Source: Microvirga calopogonii (GTDB lineage: Bacteria > Pseudomonadota > Alphaproteobacteria > Rhizobiales > Beijerinckiaceae). Taken from it: 50,989 nt of DNA. The translations under genes were made by a program, and so were the position numbers. Under the pieces are notes generated by a model, which ran no database searches, was not told where the DNA came from, and was given only the letters and a program-made list of their open reading frames with translations. The stretch's first letter is position 1. Each line of letters opens with the position of its first letter. The stretch spans positions 21,534-72,522 of the forward strand of contig NZ_QDGA01000024.1 of the NCBI RefSeq assembly GCF_003347665.1, read 5' to 3'. Positions 1 to 10,157 of this stretch are shown piece after piece.

Positions 1-120
1 TGCCAGTTGGTCCACCTGAAAAGAACCGTGCGCGAAGCGGCCGTCCGGCTCTTCCATCTCTCACACCAGTAGCGAGCCGGGCTGCCACTCGCGCCACCCT
101 CGAACACTCACCAGGCTCGC

Positions 121-147
121 AGCACCCGCTGCGGGCCCGCAGGTGCT
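121..147. terminator. Terminator-like hairpin
   Basis: AGCACC (121-126) pairs with GGTGCT (142-147), and the inner TGCG/CGCA arms extend the stem to about 10 bp with a 3-nt bulge and a GGCC loop. It is followed by GGCTCTTTG, only a weak T-tract. It could end transcription of whatever gene precedes the window. Confidence 0.4.
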
Positions 148-174
148 GGCTCTTTGACATCAGACACATCCCCC

Positions 175-300
175 GTCATCCCGGGGCCGCGGGAGCGGAG
201 CCCGGGATCCATAACCGCCGACGGTGCAGGAGGAGACGAGACGCGGCTCGCCCTGTCTTGAGACGTCGCGGTTCTGGCTTCCCGCCTGCGCGGGAATGAC
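175..300. repeat. Dispersed palindromic intergenic repeat element
   Basis: The left arm begins GTCATCCCGG and runs through a CCCGGGATCCATAACCGC segment. The right arm ends GCGGTTCTGGCTTCCC then CGCGGGAATGAC, so the reverse complement of the right arm matches the left arm imperfectly. This layout, with GTCAT at both outer ends and a variable centre, is the style of dispersed intergenic repeats of Rhizobiales genomes (established as a type; membership here is inference). It lies in the lipA leader and could fold in the mRNA. Confidence 0.5.
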
Positions 301-435
301 AAGGCACCGGTGCCGAGGTGAGCTGCCGTGGGAAGTACAGCCCTGCCATCTGAGCATTTGCGATTGTGCTCCGGAAGTCTTAAATCAGCGGCATGTCAGG
401 AAGGGCGGGGCCCTTCGCCTCAGGGGTTTAGCTTC

Positions 436-1395
436 ATGGCCGTCGTTCTCGACCTCCTCAACAAGGACCAGCGTCCTCGCCATCCGGAAAAGGCGCACCG
501 GCCGGACCAGCCCGTTCAGCAGCGCAAGCCGGAATGGATCCGCGTGAAGGCTCCGGGCTCGCCCAAATGGGCCGAGACCAACCGGATCGTCCGCGAGAAC
601 AAGCTCGTGACCGTATGCGAGGAGGCGGGCTGCCCCAATATCGGCGAGTGCTGGGAGAAGAAGCACGCCACCTTCATGATCATGGGCGACACCTGCACGC
701 GGGCTTGCGCCTTCTGCAACGTGAAGACCGGCCTGCCGCAGGCACTGGACCCGAATGAGCCGGAGAGCGTGGCGAAGGCGGTGGAGAAGCTCGGCCTGGA
801 GCATGTGGTCATCACCTCGGTTGACCGGGACGATCTGGCCGACGGCGGCGCGCAGCATTTCGCCGATGTGATCCACGCCATCCGGGCCCGCTCGCCCAAG
901 ACCACCATCGAGATCCTGACACCCGATTTCCTTCGCAAACCCGGCGCTCTCGAGGTCGTGGTCGCGGCCAAGCCCGACGTGTTCAACCACAATCTGGAAA
1001 CCGTCCCGTCGAAATACCTCAAGGTCCGGCCCGGCGCGCGCTATTTCCACTCCATCCGCCTGCTGCAGCAGGTGAAGGAGCTGGATCCGACCATCTTCAC
1101 CAAGTCCGGCATCATGGTCGGCCTGGGCGAAGAGCGGAACGAGGTGCTCCAGCTCATGGACGACCTGCGCTCGGCTGACGTGGATTTCATGACCATCGGC
1201 CAATATCTCCAGCCCACGAAGAAGCACCATCAGGTGATCCGCTTCGTGACGCCGGACGAGTTCAAGGCCTATGAAACCACTGCCTATGCCAAGGGTTTCC
1301 TCCTGGTCTCCTCGACCCCGCTGACGCGCTCCTCGCATCACGCGGGAGAGGATTTTGCCAAGCTGAAGGCGGCTCGTCTGACGAAGCTCGGCTAG
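436..1395 (+). CDS. lipA: Lipoyl synthase (radical SAM)
   Basis: LipA inserts two sulfurs into protein-bound octanoyl groups to make the lipoyl cofactor of 2-oxoacid dehydrogenases and the glycine cleavage system. From the ATG at 436 the protein has 319 residues, the usual length. The family-specific auxiliary [4Fe-4S] cluster cysteines are C61, C66 and C72. The radical-SAM CxxxCxxC motif is C87, C91 and C94. The C-terminal RSSHHAGE segment holds the serine that ligates the auxiliary cluster. I chose ATG 436 over the upstream in-frame ATG at 328 because homology starts here and an AGGGG-like sequence precedes it. The next gene starts 16 bp downstream. Confidence 0.97.
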   Translation: MAVVLDLLNKDQRPRHPEKAHRPDQPVQQRKPEWIRVKAPGSPKWAETNRIVRENKLVTVCEEAGCPNIGECWEKKHATFMIMGDTCTRACAFCNVKTGLPQALDPNEPESVAKAVEKLGLEHVVITSVDRDDLADGGAQHFADVIHAIRARSPKTTIEILTPDFLRKPGALEVVVAAKPDVFNHNLETVPSKYLKVRPGARYFHSIRLLQQVKELDPTIFTKSGIMVGLGEERNEVLQLMDDLRSADVDFMTIGQYLQPTKKHHQVIRFVTPDEFKAYETTAYAKGFLLVSSTPLTRSSHHAGEDFAKLKAARLTKLG

Positions 1396-1411
1396 AGGTT
1401 CGCGGGAGCCC

Positions 1412-1936
1412 ATGCAGCGCATTCTGGTCATCGGTAGCCCGGGCGCGGGCAAGAGCACCCTGGCGAACCGTCTCGCCGGGCGTCTCGACCTGCCGCTGAT
1501 CCATCTCGACCGGGAATATTTCGGGCCCGGCTGGACCACGCCGTCCAGGGAGGAGTGGCGCGAGCGGGTCAGAGCGCTCGCGGCGCGGCCGGCCTGGATC
1601 ATGGACGGAAACTACGCCAGCACCTTCGACATCCGCGTGCCCCGCGCCACGGCGGTCGTCTGGCTCGATCTGCCGCGCTGGCAATGCGCCCTGAGCGTGC
1701 TCTGGCGTGTGGCGAGAAACTACGGCCGGTCGAGGCCCGATCTCGGCTCCGCCGGGCCGGAGCGTTTCGACTGGTCCTTCATGCGCTGGATCTGGTCCTA
1801 TCCCGGCACGATGCGGCCGAAGACGCTTCGCATGCTGGAGCGCCTCCGCCGGGACCAGCAGGTCCATGTGCTGCGTTCCCGTTCCGACATTCCGGCCCTC
1901 GAGGCCGCGCTTTCAACCTTCAAAGAGGCCGCCTGA
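1412..1936 (+). CDS. P-loop NTPase, adenylate kinase/topology-modulation-like
   Basis: This 174-residue protein starts with a beta strand and a Walker A motif GSPGAGKST (residues 8-16). It continues with an LIHLDREYF segment and a WIMDGNYAST segment, typical of the small kinase-like family annotated as 'DNA topology modulation protein FlaR' or adenylate kinase-like. The substrate is unknown. The acceptor-side sequence (W-x-M-D-G-N-Y) is what separates this family from true adenylate kinases. It sits 16 bp after lipA and 2 bp before the START-domain gene, so it is probably cotranscribed with both. No link to lipoylation is evident from the sequence. Confidence 0.8.
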   Translation: MQRILVIGSPGAGKSTLANRLAGRLDLPLIHLDREYFGPGWTTPSREEWRERVRALAARPAWIMDGNYASTFDIRVPRATAVVWLDLPRWQCALSVLWRVARNYGRSRPDLGSAGPERFDWSFMRWIWSYPGTMRPKTLRMLERLRRDQQVHVLRSRSDIPALEAALSTFKEAA

Positions 1937-1938
1937 GC

Positions 1939-2424
1939 ATGCCGACCTTTCGCACCACGCGTTCCGTCCAGCATACCCCGGCCCAGATGTTCGCCCTCGT
2001 GGCCGATGTGGAGCGCTATCCGGAATTCGTGCCCCTGTGCGAGGACTTGAGGGTCATGCGCCGGGTCCAGAGCGGAGAGGGCATCGAGACCCTCGTCGCC
2101 ACCATGTCGGTGGGCTACAAGGCCATCAGGGAGACCTTCACCACCCGGGTGACTCTGGACGACCCGCGTCGGAAGATTACGGTCGAGTACGTGGACGGGC
2201 CCTTCAAGTATCTGGAAAACCGCTGGACCTTCCGCGAGGCGCCCGGCGGCGGCTGCGAGGTGGAGTTCTACATCAACTACGAGTTCAAGAGCTTTGCTCT
2301 TGGCCTGCTCATGGGCTCGGTCTTCGACAAGGCCTTCCGCAAATTCACCGAAGCCTTCGAGGAGCGGGCGGACGAGATCTACGGGGCCCCATCGAAGGCA
2401 AAAGCCGGAGCGCGGACCGCCTGA
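1939..2424 (+). CDS. RatA/COQ10-type START-domain protein
   Basis: 161 residues, one polyketide-cyclase/START domain. The opening segment with VxHTPAQMFALVADVERYPEFVP and the FKYLENRW and FEFKSFALGL-like segments match the COQ10/RatA (YfjG) family. Eukaryotic COQ10 binds ubiquinone and supports its use in respiration. E. coli RatA was reported to block 70S ribosome assembly; alphaproteobacterial members are often placed next to lipA. I favour a quinone-binding role, but the sequence alone does not decide. The stop codon directly abuts the stop of the convergent cinA gene, with no space for a terminator between them. Confidence 0.88.
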   Translation: MPTFRTTRSVQHTPAQMFALVADVERYPEFVPLCEDLRVMRRVQSGEGIETLVATMSVGYKAIRETFTTRVTLDDPRRKITVEYVDGPFKYLENRWTFREAPGGGCEVEFYINYEFKSFALGLLMGSVFDKAFRKFTEAFEERADEIYGAPSKAKAGARTA

Positions 2425-2913
2425 TCAGCGAAGAGCCTGCTCCAAAAGCGACAAAGCATCCTCCACCGCCCGACGGCGAATGGTCCCCCGCCCGAGATCG
2501 CCATAGCGCCGCTCCAGGTGCACCGTCGCGGCCCCCTTGCGGGCGAGGCCGAAATGGACGAGGCCCACCGGCTTCGTGTCCGTCCCGCCGGTCGGGCCGG
2601 CCACGCCCGTGATGCCGACGGCCACGTCCGCCCGGGAATGAGCGAGCGCCCCCTCGGCCATGGCGCGAGCGACGGGTTCGCTGACGGCGCCATGAGCCGC
2701 AATCAGGTCTGCCGGGACGCCGATCAGCTCCGTCTTGGCCTCGTTGGAATAGGTCACGAAACCGCGCTCCACCACGGCCGAGGAGCCGGAAATCTCGGTC
2801 AGCAACGCCGCCACGAGACCACCGGTGCAGGATTCTGCGGTGGCGATCTTCAGGCCGTTTTCCTTGTAGGCGTCCAGCAGCGCCGCGGCGCGGGTCGTCA
2901 TCTCGGGCGTCAT
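2425..2913 (-). CDS. CinA C-terminal domain protein (NMN amidohydrolase family)
   Basis: 162 residues, only the C-terminal half of classical CinA, as in E. coli PncC/YgaD, which deamidates nicotinamide mononucleotide in pyridine-nucleotide recycling. The diagnostic TAESCTGGL (residues 25-33), FVTYSNEAK (52-60) and GVAGPTGGT (103-111) motifs are all present. ATG at 2911-2913 is preceded by a strong GGAGGTGAG ribosome binding site and overlaps the ispDF stop codon (ATGA), so translation is probably coupled. The start rather than the long upstream open frame is clear because that frame is the shadow of ispDF. Confidence 0.93.
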   Translation of the reverse strand: MTPEMTTRAAALLDAYKENGLKIATAESCTGGLVAALLTEISGSSAVVERGFVTYSNEAKTELIGVPADLIAAHGAVSEPVARAMAEGALAHSRADVAVGITGVAGPTGGTDTKPVGLVHFGLARKGAATVHLERRYGDLGRGTIRRRAVEDALSLLEQALR

Positions 2914-4103
2914 GCGCTCACCTCCGGCAGGCGGATCGTTGCTGCGGCCTGGGCAGCGATGCCCTCGGCGCGTCCGGTGAATCCAAGCTTCTCGGTCGTC
3001 GTCGCCTTGAGCGAGACCTGGTCCAGGCGGAGACCGGCGATCTCGGCGATCCGCTGGCGCATCGCTTCGCGATGCGGGCCGAGCCTTGGCTTCTCGCACA
3101 GGAGCGTGGTGTCGAGGTGATCGACGATGCCGCCCCGCTTCGCGACGAGTTCGACCGCGTGGGCCAAGAATTGGTCCGAGGAGGCGCCGCGCCATTGCGG
3201 GTCGCTCGGCGGGAAATGAGTCCCGATATCGCCATCGGCAAGAGCACCGAGAATTGCGTCCGTCAGGGCATGCAGGATCACATCGCCGTCCGAATGGGCG
3301 AGAACCCCGCGGTCATGGGGCACCCTGATTCCACCGAGCCAGACATGATCGCCATCGCCGAAGGCATGAACGTCGAAACCGGTGCCGAGCCGGGTCACGT
3401 AAGCCATTGTTTCGCCTTTCAAACGTCGCTCGGCTTCCTGAAAATCCGACGCATGGGTAAGCTTGATATTGCCGGTGTCGCCATCGAAGACATGCACCGG
3501 CAGACCGGCCCATTCCGTCAAGGCACCGTCGTCCGTGAAGGTGTGCAGGCCAGCACTCGCGGCACGGCGGTGTGCATCGAGAAGCAGCGAAAAGCGGAAA
3601 GCCTGCGGGGTCTGCACGGCCCTGAGCCTCGATCGGTCCGGCGTGGCGAGCACTTCAGATTGGTCTCCGATCACCTTGATGGTATCGGTGACGGGTGTTC
3701 CCGGAACGGCGGCACCCCAGCGCGCGGCGGCCGCAATGGCGCGATCGATCAGGTCGCGGCCGGCAAACGGACGTGCCGCATCGTGAACGAGAACGTATTC
3801 CGGCTCCAGGCCTGCCAGGGCTTCCAACCCGCTTCTCACCGAATCCTGCCTTGTTTGCCCCCCACGGGCGCATCGCAGAAGTTTCGGCCCTGGGGATGGC
3901 ACGACCGCGACGGAATCTTCATAAAGCGCGCGGTCATCGGGATGGATCACCACGACTGTGTGGCTGATGCCGGGGTGCGCGAGAAAGGCCGGCAGTGTCC
4001 TCGACAGAACGGGCATCCCTCGCAGCTCCCGATACTGCTTCGGAATCCCTTCGCCCGCTCTTGATCCACGTCCGGCAGCAACGATGAGGGCGGCAACTGA
4101 CAT
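2910..4103 (-). CDS. ispDF: Bifunctional IspD/IspF isoprenoid enzyme
   Basis: A fusion of two MEP-pathway enzymes in 397 residues. Residues 1 to about 225 are IspD (2-C-methyl-D-erythritol 4-phosphate cytidylyltransferase), with the nucleotide-binding [11 protein letters not shown] start, K22 in PKQY and VHDAARPF at 106-113. Residues from about 234 are IspF (MECDP synthase), with the metal-binding D244-V-H246, the HSDGDV motif and the KATTTEKLG segment near the end. The fused form is typical of alphaproteobacteria. I chose ATG 4103 because the IspD core starts immediately; a GTG at 4145 would add 14 unsupported residues. It shares a transcription unit with cinA. Confidence 0.96.
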   Translation of the reverse strand: MSVAALIVAAGRGSRAGEGIPKQYRELRGMPVLSRTLPAFLAHPGISHTVVVIHPDDRALYEDSVAVVPSPGPKLLRCARGGQTRQDSVRSGLEALAGLEPEYVLVHDAARPFAGRDLIDRAIAAAARWGAAVPGTPVTDTIKVIGDQSEVLATPDRSRLRAVQTPQAFRFSLLLDAHRRAASAGLHTFTDDGALTEWAGLPVHVFDGDTGNIKLTHASDFQEAERRLKGETMAYVTRLGTGFDVHAFGDGDHVWLGGIRVPHDRGVLAHSDGDVILHALTDAILGALADGDIGTHFPPSDPQWRGASSDQFLAHAVELVAKRGGIVDHLDTTLLCEKPRLGPHREAMRQRIAEIAGLRLDQVSLKATTTEKLGFTGRAEGIAAQAAATIRLPEVSA

Positions 4104-4212
4104 ACAGGATAGCCTCTGTGACAAACGCTCTCCTAAGCGTGACACCGATGGAACGCAAATCCCTGTCGGAGGGGCTTGCGCCTATCGTCGAATTGTCTAT
4201 TGATTAGGCACA

Positions 4213-5232
4213 ATGAGTTTTGAACAAAAAATAGGCGCGGGCAGCTTCCGCATCGGTCCTGTACGGGTCGAAGCTCCGGCCATTCTCGCGCCCTTGTCCG
4301 GCGTTACGGATGTCGCATTCCGGCGTATTGCCAAGCGCCTCGGGGCTGGTCTCGTCGTGTCCGAGATGGTGGCTTCGGACGAGTTGGTCCAAGGCTCGGA
4401 GGAGGCGCAGCTGAGAGCTGAAGGAGCCGGGATCGAGCCTCACGTCGTTCAGCTGGCCGGTTGCGAGCCTCACTGGATGGCCGAGGCGGCCCGAGTCGCC
4501 GAAGGGGCGGGGGCGCGCATCATCGACATCAATATGGGCTGTCCGGCCAAGCGCGTGATCGGCGGCTATGCCGGGTCGGCGCTCATGCGCGATCTCGATC
4601 ATGCTGCTCGGCTCATCGAAGCGACGGTGCAGGCTGCCAGCGTGCCGGTGACGGTCAAGATGCGGCTCGGATGGGATCATGACACCATCAACGCGCCTGA
4701 ACTCGCTCGCCGCGCGGAGAGTCTGGGCGTGCAGGCCGTGACGGTGCATGGCCGGACACGCCAGCAGTTCTATAAGGGACAGGCCGACTGGAACGCTATC
4801 GCGGCCATCGTCCGAAGCGTCCGCATCCCTGTGATCGCCAACGGCGATATCGGCTCGCTCGACGATGCGAACCGTTGCCTGTCGGCCTCCGGTGCTGCAG
4901 CCGTGATGGTCGGACGCTCCGCTGTCGGCCGGCCCTGGCTCGTGGGTCAGATCGGTGCCGCCCTTCGAGGAGGGACGATTCCCGATCCGTCCCCCGAAGA
5001 AATGACAGGGATCGCCGTCGAGCATTACGAGGGTCTCCTGTCTCTCTACGGAGAAAGAACCGGGATCCGCCACGCCCGCAAGCACCTCGCCGCGTATGCC
5101 GACGTGGCCATGGAGTCCGGCTTCCATGTTCTGCCGAGCGTACGGACGGCGCTGGTAACATCCGAGGAGCCCCGGACCGTGATCACCTTGCTGCGCTCCC
5201 TCTACAGCCGCCAGGATCGGGAGGCGGCATGA
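4213..5232 (+). CDS. dusB: tRNA-dihydrouridine synthase, NifR3 type
   Basis: FMN-dependent enzyme that reduces uridines in the D-loop of tRNAs. 339 residues. The TIM barrel starts with APLSGVTD; the catalytic cysteine is C110 in [17 protein letters not shown] and VTVHGRTR (flavin and substrate sites) and IANGDIGS follow. It is the first gene of the nifR3-ntrB-ntrC-ntrY-ntrX arrangement known from Rhodobacter, Azospirillum and rhizobia. The stop overlaps the ntrB start (ATGA). There is no clear Shine-Dalgarno sequence before ATG 4213; a TTGCGC...ATTGAT pair (17-bp spacing) ends very close to the start, so the transcript could be nearly leaderless (weak). Confidence 0.95.
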   Translation: MSFEQKIGAGSFRIGPVRVEAPAILAPLSGVTDVAFRRIAKRLGAGLVVSEMVASDELVQGSEEAQLRAEGAGIEPHVVQLAGCEPHWMAEAARVAEGAGARIIDINMGCPAKRVIGGYAGSALMRDLDHAARLIEATVQAASVPVTVKMRLGWDHDTINAPELARRAESLGVQAVTVHGRTRQQFYKGQADWNAIAAIVRSVRIPVIANGDIGSLDDANRCLSASGAAAVMVGRSAVGRPWLVGQIGAALRGGTIPDPSPEEMTGIAVEHYEGLLSLYGERTGIRHARKHLAAYADVAMESGFHVLPSVRTALVTSEEPRTVITLLRSLYSRQDREAA

Positions 5233-6332
5233 CGATGACGGCCATGAACGATCTCATCATGAACGCACTTCCGATCCCGGTTCTAACTGTGGGGCCCGAG
5301 CATCGGATCGTCCATGCCAATGCGGCAGCGGAGTCCTTCTTCGAGATGAGCTTGCGCATGATGCTGCGTCAGAAGCTCAGCGATTTCCTGCCTTTCGGCT
5401 CGCCCGTGATGGCCCTGGTGGAAGATGTCCGCCAGCGCGGCTCCAGCGTCAGCGAGCACCGGGTCGATATCGGCAGCCCACGTCTCGGCGCGGAACGCAT
5501 CGTCGACGTGTCCGCAAGCCCCCTGGGCGACGACAGCGATCATGTGATCGTCATGCTCCAGGAGCGGACGATTGCTGACAAGATGAATCGCCAGCTGACC
5601 CACCGGGGCGCGGCACGATCGATTACGGCCTTGGGTGCGCTGCTGGCGCATGAGATCAAGAATCCCTTGTCCGGCATCCGGGGCGCGGCGCAACTCCTCG
5701 AGCAATCGGCCAGCGAGGACGACCGGCTGCTGACGCGTCTGATCTGCGACGAAACCGACCGGATCGTAAAGCTCGTGGAGCGCATGGAGGTGTTCGGCGA
5801 GGAACGGCCGGTGGAACGGGGACCCGTGAACATCCATGGCGTGCTGGACCACGTGAAGCGTCTCGCCCAGTCGGGCTTTGCCCGACATATCCGTTTCGTC
5901 GAGAACTACGACCCGTCGCTCCCGCCCGTGCTCGGCAACCGCGATCAGCTGATCCAGGTCATCCTGAACCTGGTCAAGAACGCAGCCGAAGCCGTCGGCA
6001 TCGATGCACCGGATGGCGAGATCATTCTCTCCACGGCCTTCCGCACGGGTGTCCGGCTTCAGGTGCCCGGCTCCCAGGAGCGGGTCAGCCTTCCCATCGA
6101 GCTGAGCGTCATTGACAACGGACCGGGCATTCCTCCCGAACTCATGACCGATCTCTTCGACCCGTTCGTGACCACCAAGGTCCAGGGGAGCGGCCTGGGA
6201 CTTGCCCTCGTGGCGAAGATCGTGGGCGATCACGGCGGCATCGTCGAATGCGAGCCGGCGCCCCGACGAACAACTTTTCGAATTCTCCTGCCCATGCACC
6301 GCGCCAATGACGGGCGCGGGGCCGAATTGTGA
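5229..6332 (+). CDS. ntrB: Nitrogen regulation sensor histidine kinase NtrB
   Basis: Cytosolic kinase/phosphatase that sets the phosphorylation of NtrC in response to PII. 367 residues. An N-terminal PAS domain (about 5-115) is followed by the HisKA domain with phospho-acceptor H141 in the [18 protein letters not shown] box. The HATPase domain has an N box (NLVKNAAEA), G1 (DNGPGIP) and G2 (GSGLGLALV). No membrane segments, as expected. The ATG at 5229 overlaps the dusB stop; another in-frame ATG follows six bases later. ntrC starts nine bases after the stop. Confidence 0.95.
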   Translation: MTMTAMNDLIMNALPIPVLTVGPEHRIVHANAAAESFFEMSLRMMLRQKLSDFLPFGSPVMALVEDVRQRGSSVSEHRVDIGSPRLGAERIVDVSASPLGDDSDHVIVMLQERTIADKMNRQLTHRGAARSITALGALLAHEIKNPLSGIRGAAQLLEQSASEDDRLLTRLICDETDRIVKLVERMEVFGEERPVERGPVNIHGVLDHVKRLAQSGFARHIRFVENYDPSLPPVLGNRDQLIQVILNLVKNAAEAVGIDAPDGEIILSTAFRTGVRLQVPGSQERVSLPIELSVIDNGPGIPPELMTDLFDPFVTTKVQGSGLGLALVAKIVGDHGGIVECEPAPRRTTFRILLPMHRANDGRGAEL

Positions 6333-6340
6333 GATAAGCA

Positions 6341-7807
6341 ATGCCTAGTGGACAGATTCTTCTCGCTGACGACGATGCGGCCATCCGGACCGTCCTGAAC
6401 CAAGCCCTGTCCCGGGCGGGATATGAGGTCCGCTCGACCAGCAACGCAGCGACCCTGTGGCGTTGGGTCGCTCAAGGGGAGGGCGACCTCGTCATCACGG
6501 ATGTGATGATGCCGGACGAGAACGCCTTCGATCTCCTGCCCCGCATCAAGAAGATGCGCCCGGAGCTGCCGATTATCGTCATGAGCGCCCAGAACACGTT
6601 CATGACTGCCATCAAGGCCTCTGAGCGTGGGGCTTACGAGTACCTGCCGAAGCCCTTCGACCTGAAGGAACTCGTGGCGGTTGTCGGCCGAGCCTTGTCC
6701 CGCCCGCGGAACGTCCCGACTGGAGCCAGCCCATCGCCGGAGAACGAGGATATCCCCCTCGTCGGCCGCTCGCACGCGATGCAGGAGATCTATAGGGCGC
6801 TCGCCCGGCTGATGCCGACCGACCTCACGGTGATGATCACCGGCGAGTCCGGAACCGGCAAGGAACTCGTCGCAAAGGCCCTGCACGATTACGGCAAGCG
6901 CCGGCAGGGGCCGTTCGTGGCCGTGAACATGGCTGCGATTCCGCGTGAGCTCATCGAATCCGAGCTCTTCGGCCATGAAAAAGGTGCCTTCACCGGCGCG
7001 ACGGCTCGCAATACCGGCCGTTTCGAGCAGGCGGAGGGCGGTACGCTGTTTCTCGATGAGATCGGCGACATGCCCATGGAGGCGCAGACCCGCCTCCTGC
7101 GGGTCCTCCAGCAGGGCGAGTACACGACCGTGGGCGGCCGGGTGCCGATCAAGACCAATGTCCGCATCGTAGCGGCCACGAACAAGGATCTGCGCGTGCT
7201 GATCCAGCAGGGGCTCTTCCGCGAAGATCTCTATTTCCGGCTCAACGTGGTGCCCTTGCGTCTCCCGCCGCTGCGGGAGCGCGTCGAGGATATCCCGGAT
7301 CTGGCTCGTCACTTCTTCATGCTTGTGGAGAAGGAGGGACTCGCGCGTAAGCAACTCGATGTGGAGGCCATGGACCGGCTGAAGCGGTACCGCTGGCCGG
7401 GTAATGTCCGTGAGCTGGAGAACTTGGTGCGACGCCTGGCGGCCCTGTACCCTCAGGACACTATTACCGGGGCGATCATCGACTCGGAACTCGACTCCCA
7501 GCCCCTGCTGCCGCCCCAGCCGGCCGGGAAGGCATCCCAGTCGTCACAGCAGAACGCGGAAGGACTGTCCGATGCGGTGGAACGGCATCTGAACGAGTAT
7601 TTCTCCGGGTTCAGGGACACTCTCCCGCCTCCCGGTCTCTATCATCGCGTCTTGCGCGAGATTGAAGGCCCGCTGATCGGCGCGGCCCTTGCGGCAACCA
7701 GAGGCAACCAGATCCGGGCCGCCGAGCTTCTGGGCGTCAACCGTAACACCCTCCGCAAGAAGGTGCGGGATCTGGAGCTCATGGTGGTCCGCTCCAACCG
7801 GGGCTGA
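6341..7807 (+). CDS. ntrC: Nitrogen regulation response regulator NtrC
   Basis: Sigma-54-dependent activator of nitrogen assimilation genes. 488 residues. The receiver domain (1 to about 120) has acidic D10-D12, phospho-acceptor D54 and K104-type lysine in LPKPFD. The AAA+ domain has Walker A GESGTGKE (168-175, K174), the sigma-54-contacting GAFTGA loop at 215-220 and Walker B FLDEIGD. The Fis-type helix-turn-helix ends the protein ([15 protein letters not shown]). All catalytic elements are intact, in contrast to NtrX downstream. Confidence 0.97.
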   Translation: MPSGQILLADDDAAIRTVLNQALSRAGYEVRSTSNAATLWRWVAQGEGDLVITDVMMPDENAFDLLPRIKKMRPELPIIVMSAQNTFMTAIKASERGAYEYLPKPFDLKELVAVVGRALSRPRNVPTGASPSPENEDIPLVGRSHAMQEIYRALARLMPTDLTVMITGESGTGKELVAKALHDYGKRRQGPFVAVNMAAIPRELIESELFGHEKGAFTGATARNTGRFEQAEGGTLFLDEIGDMPMEAQTRLLRVLQQGEYTTVGGRVPIKTNVRIVAATNKDLRVLIQQGLFREDLYFRLNVVPLRLPPLRERVEDIPDLARHFFMLVEKEGLARKQLDVEAMDRLKRYRWPGNVRELENLVRRLAALYPQDTITGAIIDSELDSQPLLPPQPAGKASQSSQQNAEGLSDAVERHLNEYFSGFRDTLPPPGLYHRVLREIEGPLIGAALAATRGNQIRAAELLGVNRNTLRKKVRDLELMVVRSNRG

Positions 7808-7853
7808 GCCTTGGCCGCTGTAATAATTTGACCACAGTGTTGTGTTGGTGCAT

Positions 7854-7872
7854 CACCCCTTAAGGTGGGGTG
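7854..7872. repeat. Hairpin between ntrC and ntrY
   Basis: CACCCC (7854-7859) and GGGGTG (7867-7872) form a perfect 6-bp stem around TTAAGGT; the overlapping GGTGCATCACC just upstream is a second small palindrome. No T-run follows. It could be a protein-binding site, a processing site or an attenuator separating ntrBC from ntrYX. If ntrY really starts at GTG 7842, it would be coding sequence instead. Confidence 0.35.
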
Positions 7873-7925
7873 TCGAAACGACGGCACCCGATTGGGGGCT
7901 TCGGATTTTGACCGACCAGAGCACA

Positions 7926-10157
7926 ATGGAACAACGCGGTTCGTCCGAAACGGGCCATGGCTGGCTCATTTGGGTCGGGTATGTTGCTGTGCCTATGGCC
8001 CTTGCCTCGGCACTGCTCACCTTCCTCATCCTGGCAGGTGCAACACCGATCCCGCCGACTAACAGCATCGTGCAATGGGTTTTCATCCTGAATGGAATCC
8101 TCATTGTCCTGCTCCTCGGGATCGTTGCTTGGCAGTCCCAAAAAATCATTCGAGCAAGACGAGAGGGAGCGGCCGCCGCAGGACTGCATGTCCGGATTGT
8201 CGGACTTTTCACGCTCGTTGCTGGAGTGCCTGCCATACTCATCGCCGGCGCCGCATCGGTATCGTTCGAACGCGGGCTCGATTCAAGATTAACGAGTACC
8301 ATCAAAGACTTGATGACGAACACCGTCGCGATAGCCTACTCCTATCGTGAAATGCAATGCAGGACCCTAGCCCGTGAAACTTTGTTGATGGCCTCTGATT
8401 TGAGCCGCGCCCTCAACCTCTATGATGCGGACCAGAAGTTCTTTCGCGAGTTCATGAGCTCACGCGCTCGATCGTTGGGGCTTCCCGTAGCGATGGTCGT
8501 CGAGCCCAATGGCTCGATTCTGGAACGGATCGTCGGCAAGGCCCTTCCGGATCTGCCTGAGCCCACTCAGGCTGATCTTGAAGATGTGAACACCGAAGAG
8601 CCCATCTGCCTTCTTCCCGGAAACGGGAATATCTTACGGTCCGTTCTCAAGCTCAGCGATAGCAAAGGCCGCATTCTGTACGTGGCGCGTGAAGTGGACC
8701 GCCAAGCGATGGAATTCCCAGCCGTGGCTGAGAATGGCGTGGCCTTTTATGCCGCTCTCGACCAGAAAAAGGCAGGGCTTCAATTCGCCTTCGCGTCGAT
8801 GTTCATACTGATCGCGTTGATCGTTCTCCTCTCGGCTGTCTGGTTCGGGCTGAACTTCGCTAACCGACTCGTCGCCCCGATCCGGCGTCTCATCCACGCC
8901 ACCGACCAGGTGGCGACCGGCAATTTCTATGTTCAAGTGCCTGTGAAGCGGGGCGAGGGCGATCTCGGACATCTGGGCGAGACCTTCAACAAGATGACCT
9001 CCGAACTGCGGCGCCAGCACGATGGGCTCACGGCGGCCAGCGATCTGATGGACCGGCGGCGTCGGTTTACAGAAGCCGTTCTGGCGGGCGTTTCGGCCGG
9101 GGTCATCGGCGTCAATGCGAGGGGGCAGATCACCATCGTTAATCCGTCGACGGAGGCCCTGCTCGGCAGCTCGCACAAAGAATTGCTCGGCCAACCGATC
9201 ACCATGGTTCTCCCCGAGGTGACCCCGCTCGTCGAGGAAATGAGCCAGGGCCGCCAGCGCCTGATGCAGCAGCAGATCCACATTTCCCGCAAGGGCAAGG
9301 AACGTACCATCAACGTTCGTGTGACAAGCGAGCAGGCGCGCGGGGGACAGAGGGACCTCGTCATCACCCTGGACGACATCACGGATCTCGTGCTGGCGCA
9401 GCGCACCTCCGCCTGGGCGGATGTGGCGCGGCGCATTGCGCACGAGATCAAAAATCCTCTCACGCCCATCCAGCTCTCGGCCGAGCGCATCCGCCGGAAA
9501 TACGGCAAGGTGATCACCACGGACCGGGAGGTGTTCGATCAATGCACGGACACCATCGTCCGGCAGGTCGACGACATCAAGCGCATGGTCGACGAGTTCT
9601 CGTCCTTCGCCCGCATGCCGAAGCCGACCATCGGAGACGAGGATCTGGCCGAGACGATTCGGCAGGTGATCTTCATGATGAAGATCGCCCATCCCGAGAT
9701 TCAGTTCGTCGACCAGGTGCCGCCTGGGTCCCTCATCGCCCCTTTCGACCGTCGGCTCGTCTCGCAAGCGGTGACGAACATCGTCAAGAACGCAACCGAG
9801 GCGATTGCTGCGGTGCCGGAGAACGAGAGAGGCCAGGCGCAGATCTCGGTTCTGCTCGATGACACGCACCCCGATTATCTGATCCTGGCGGTCACGGATA
9901 ACGGCAAGGGTTTTCCGGTCGAAGGCCGACAGCGCCTTTTGGAGCCCTACATGACGACGCGCGAGGGTGGAACCGGACTGGGGCTGCCAATCGTTGCAAA
10001 GATTCTGGAAGACCATGGAGGTGGCATGGAACTCGCCGACAATCCAGCCGGCAGGGGTGGGCAGGTTCGCATGTGGATCCCAAAAACGAAGCAAGTTGTA
10101 TCGGAAGAGACATCGGCCGCTTCCAGCCGAAACGACTCCCGCAGGGCAAGCCTATGA
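7926..10157 (+). CDS. ntrY: Membrane sensor histidine kinase NtrY
   Basis: Membrane partner of NtrX; NtrYX systems respond to redox and nitrogen state in alphaproteobacteria. From ATG 7926 there are 743 residues. Two N-terminal transmembrane segments and a third (VGLFTLVAGVPAILIAGAA) precede a periplasmic region of about 160 residues, then a fourth membrane segment, a HAMP domain, a PAS domain, HisKA with H506 in [18 protein letters not shown], and HATPase (NIVKNATEA, DNGKGFP, GGTGLGLPIV). The start is uncertain: GTG 7842 would add 28 residues, and ATG 7926 has only a weak ribosome binding site. The stop overlaps the ntrX start (ATGA). Confidence 0.93.
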   Translation: MEQRGSSETGHGWLIWVGYVAVPMALASALLTFLILAGATPIPPTNSIVQWVFILNGILIVLLLGIVAWQSQKIIRARREGAAAAGLHVRIVGLFTLVAGVPAILIAGAASVSFERGLDSRLTSTIKDLMTNTVAIAYSYREMQCRTLARETLLMASDLSRALNLYDADQKFFREFMSSRARSLGLPVAMVVEPNGSILERIVGKALPDLPEPTQADLEDVNTEEPICLLPGNGNILRSVLKLSDSKGRILYVAREVDRQAMEFPAVAENGVAFYAALDQKKAGLQFAFASMFILIALIVLLSAVWFGLNFANRLVAPIRRLIHATDQVATGNFYVQVPVKRGEGDLGHLGETFNKMTSELRRQHDGLTAASDLMDRRRRFTEAVLAGVSAGVIGVNARGQITIVNPSTEALLGSSHKELLGQPITMVLPEVTPLVEEMSQGRQRLMQQQIHISRKGKERTINVRVTSEQARGGQRDLVITLDDITDLVLAQRTSAWADVARRIAHEIKNPLTPIQLSAERIRRKYGKVITTDREVFDQCTDTIVRQVDDIKRMVDEFSSFARMPKPTIGDEDLAETIRQVIFMMKIAHPEIQFVDQVPPGSLIAPFDRRLVSQAVTNIVKNATEAIAAVPENERGQAQISVLLDDTHPDYLILAVTDNGKGFPVEGRQRLLEPYMTTREGGTGLGLPIVAKILEDHGGGMELADNPAGRGGQVRMWIPKTKQVVSEETSAASSRNDSRRASL

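Larger units (their letters stand above)
1..435. other. Non-coding leader region upstream of lipA
   Basis: No convincing gene lies here. A short open frame from the window edge ends with TAG at 70-72; it could be the tail of an upstream gene but is too short to identify. The rest holds a GC-rich hairpin (121-147) and a dispersed inverted-repeat element (175-300), listed separately. The reading frame of lipA extends upstream to 328, but codons 328-435 do not look like LipA sequence. Confidence 0.5.

Noticed and set aside
1..72. Tail of a dihydrolipoamide dehydrogenase or other upstream gene
   Set aside because: The roughly 23 codons before the TAG do not resemble the Lpd C-terminus and are too few to identify.
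385..1602. Long minus-strand open frame opposite lipA
   Set aside because: It is antisense to a certain LipA gene, has no recognisable motifs, and long antisense frames are common in GC-rich DNA.
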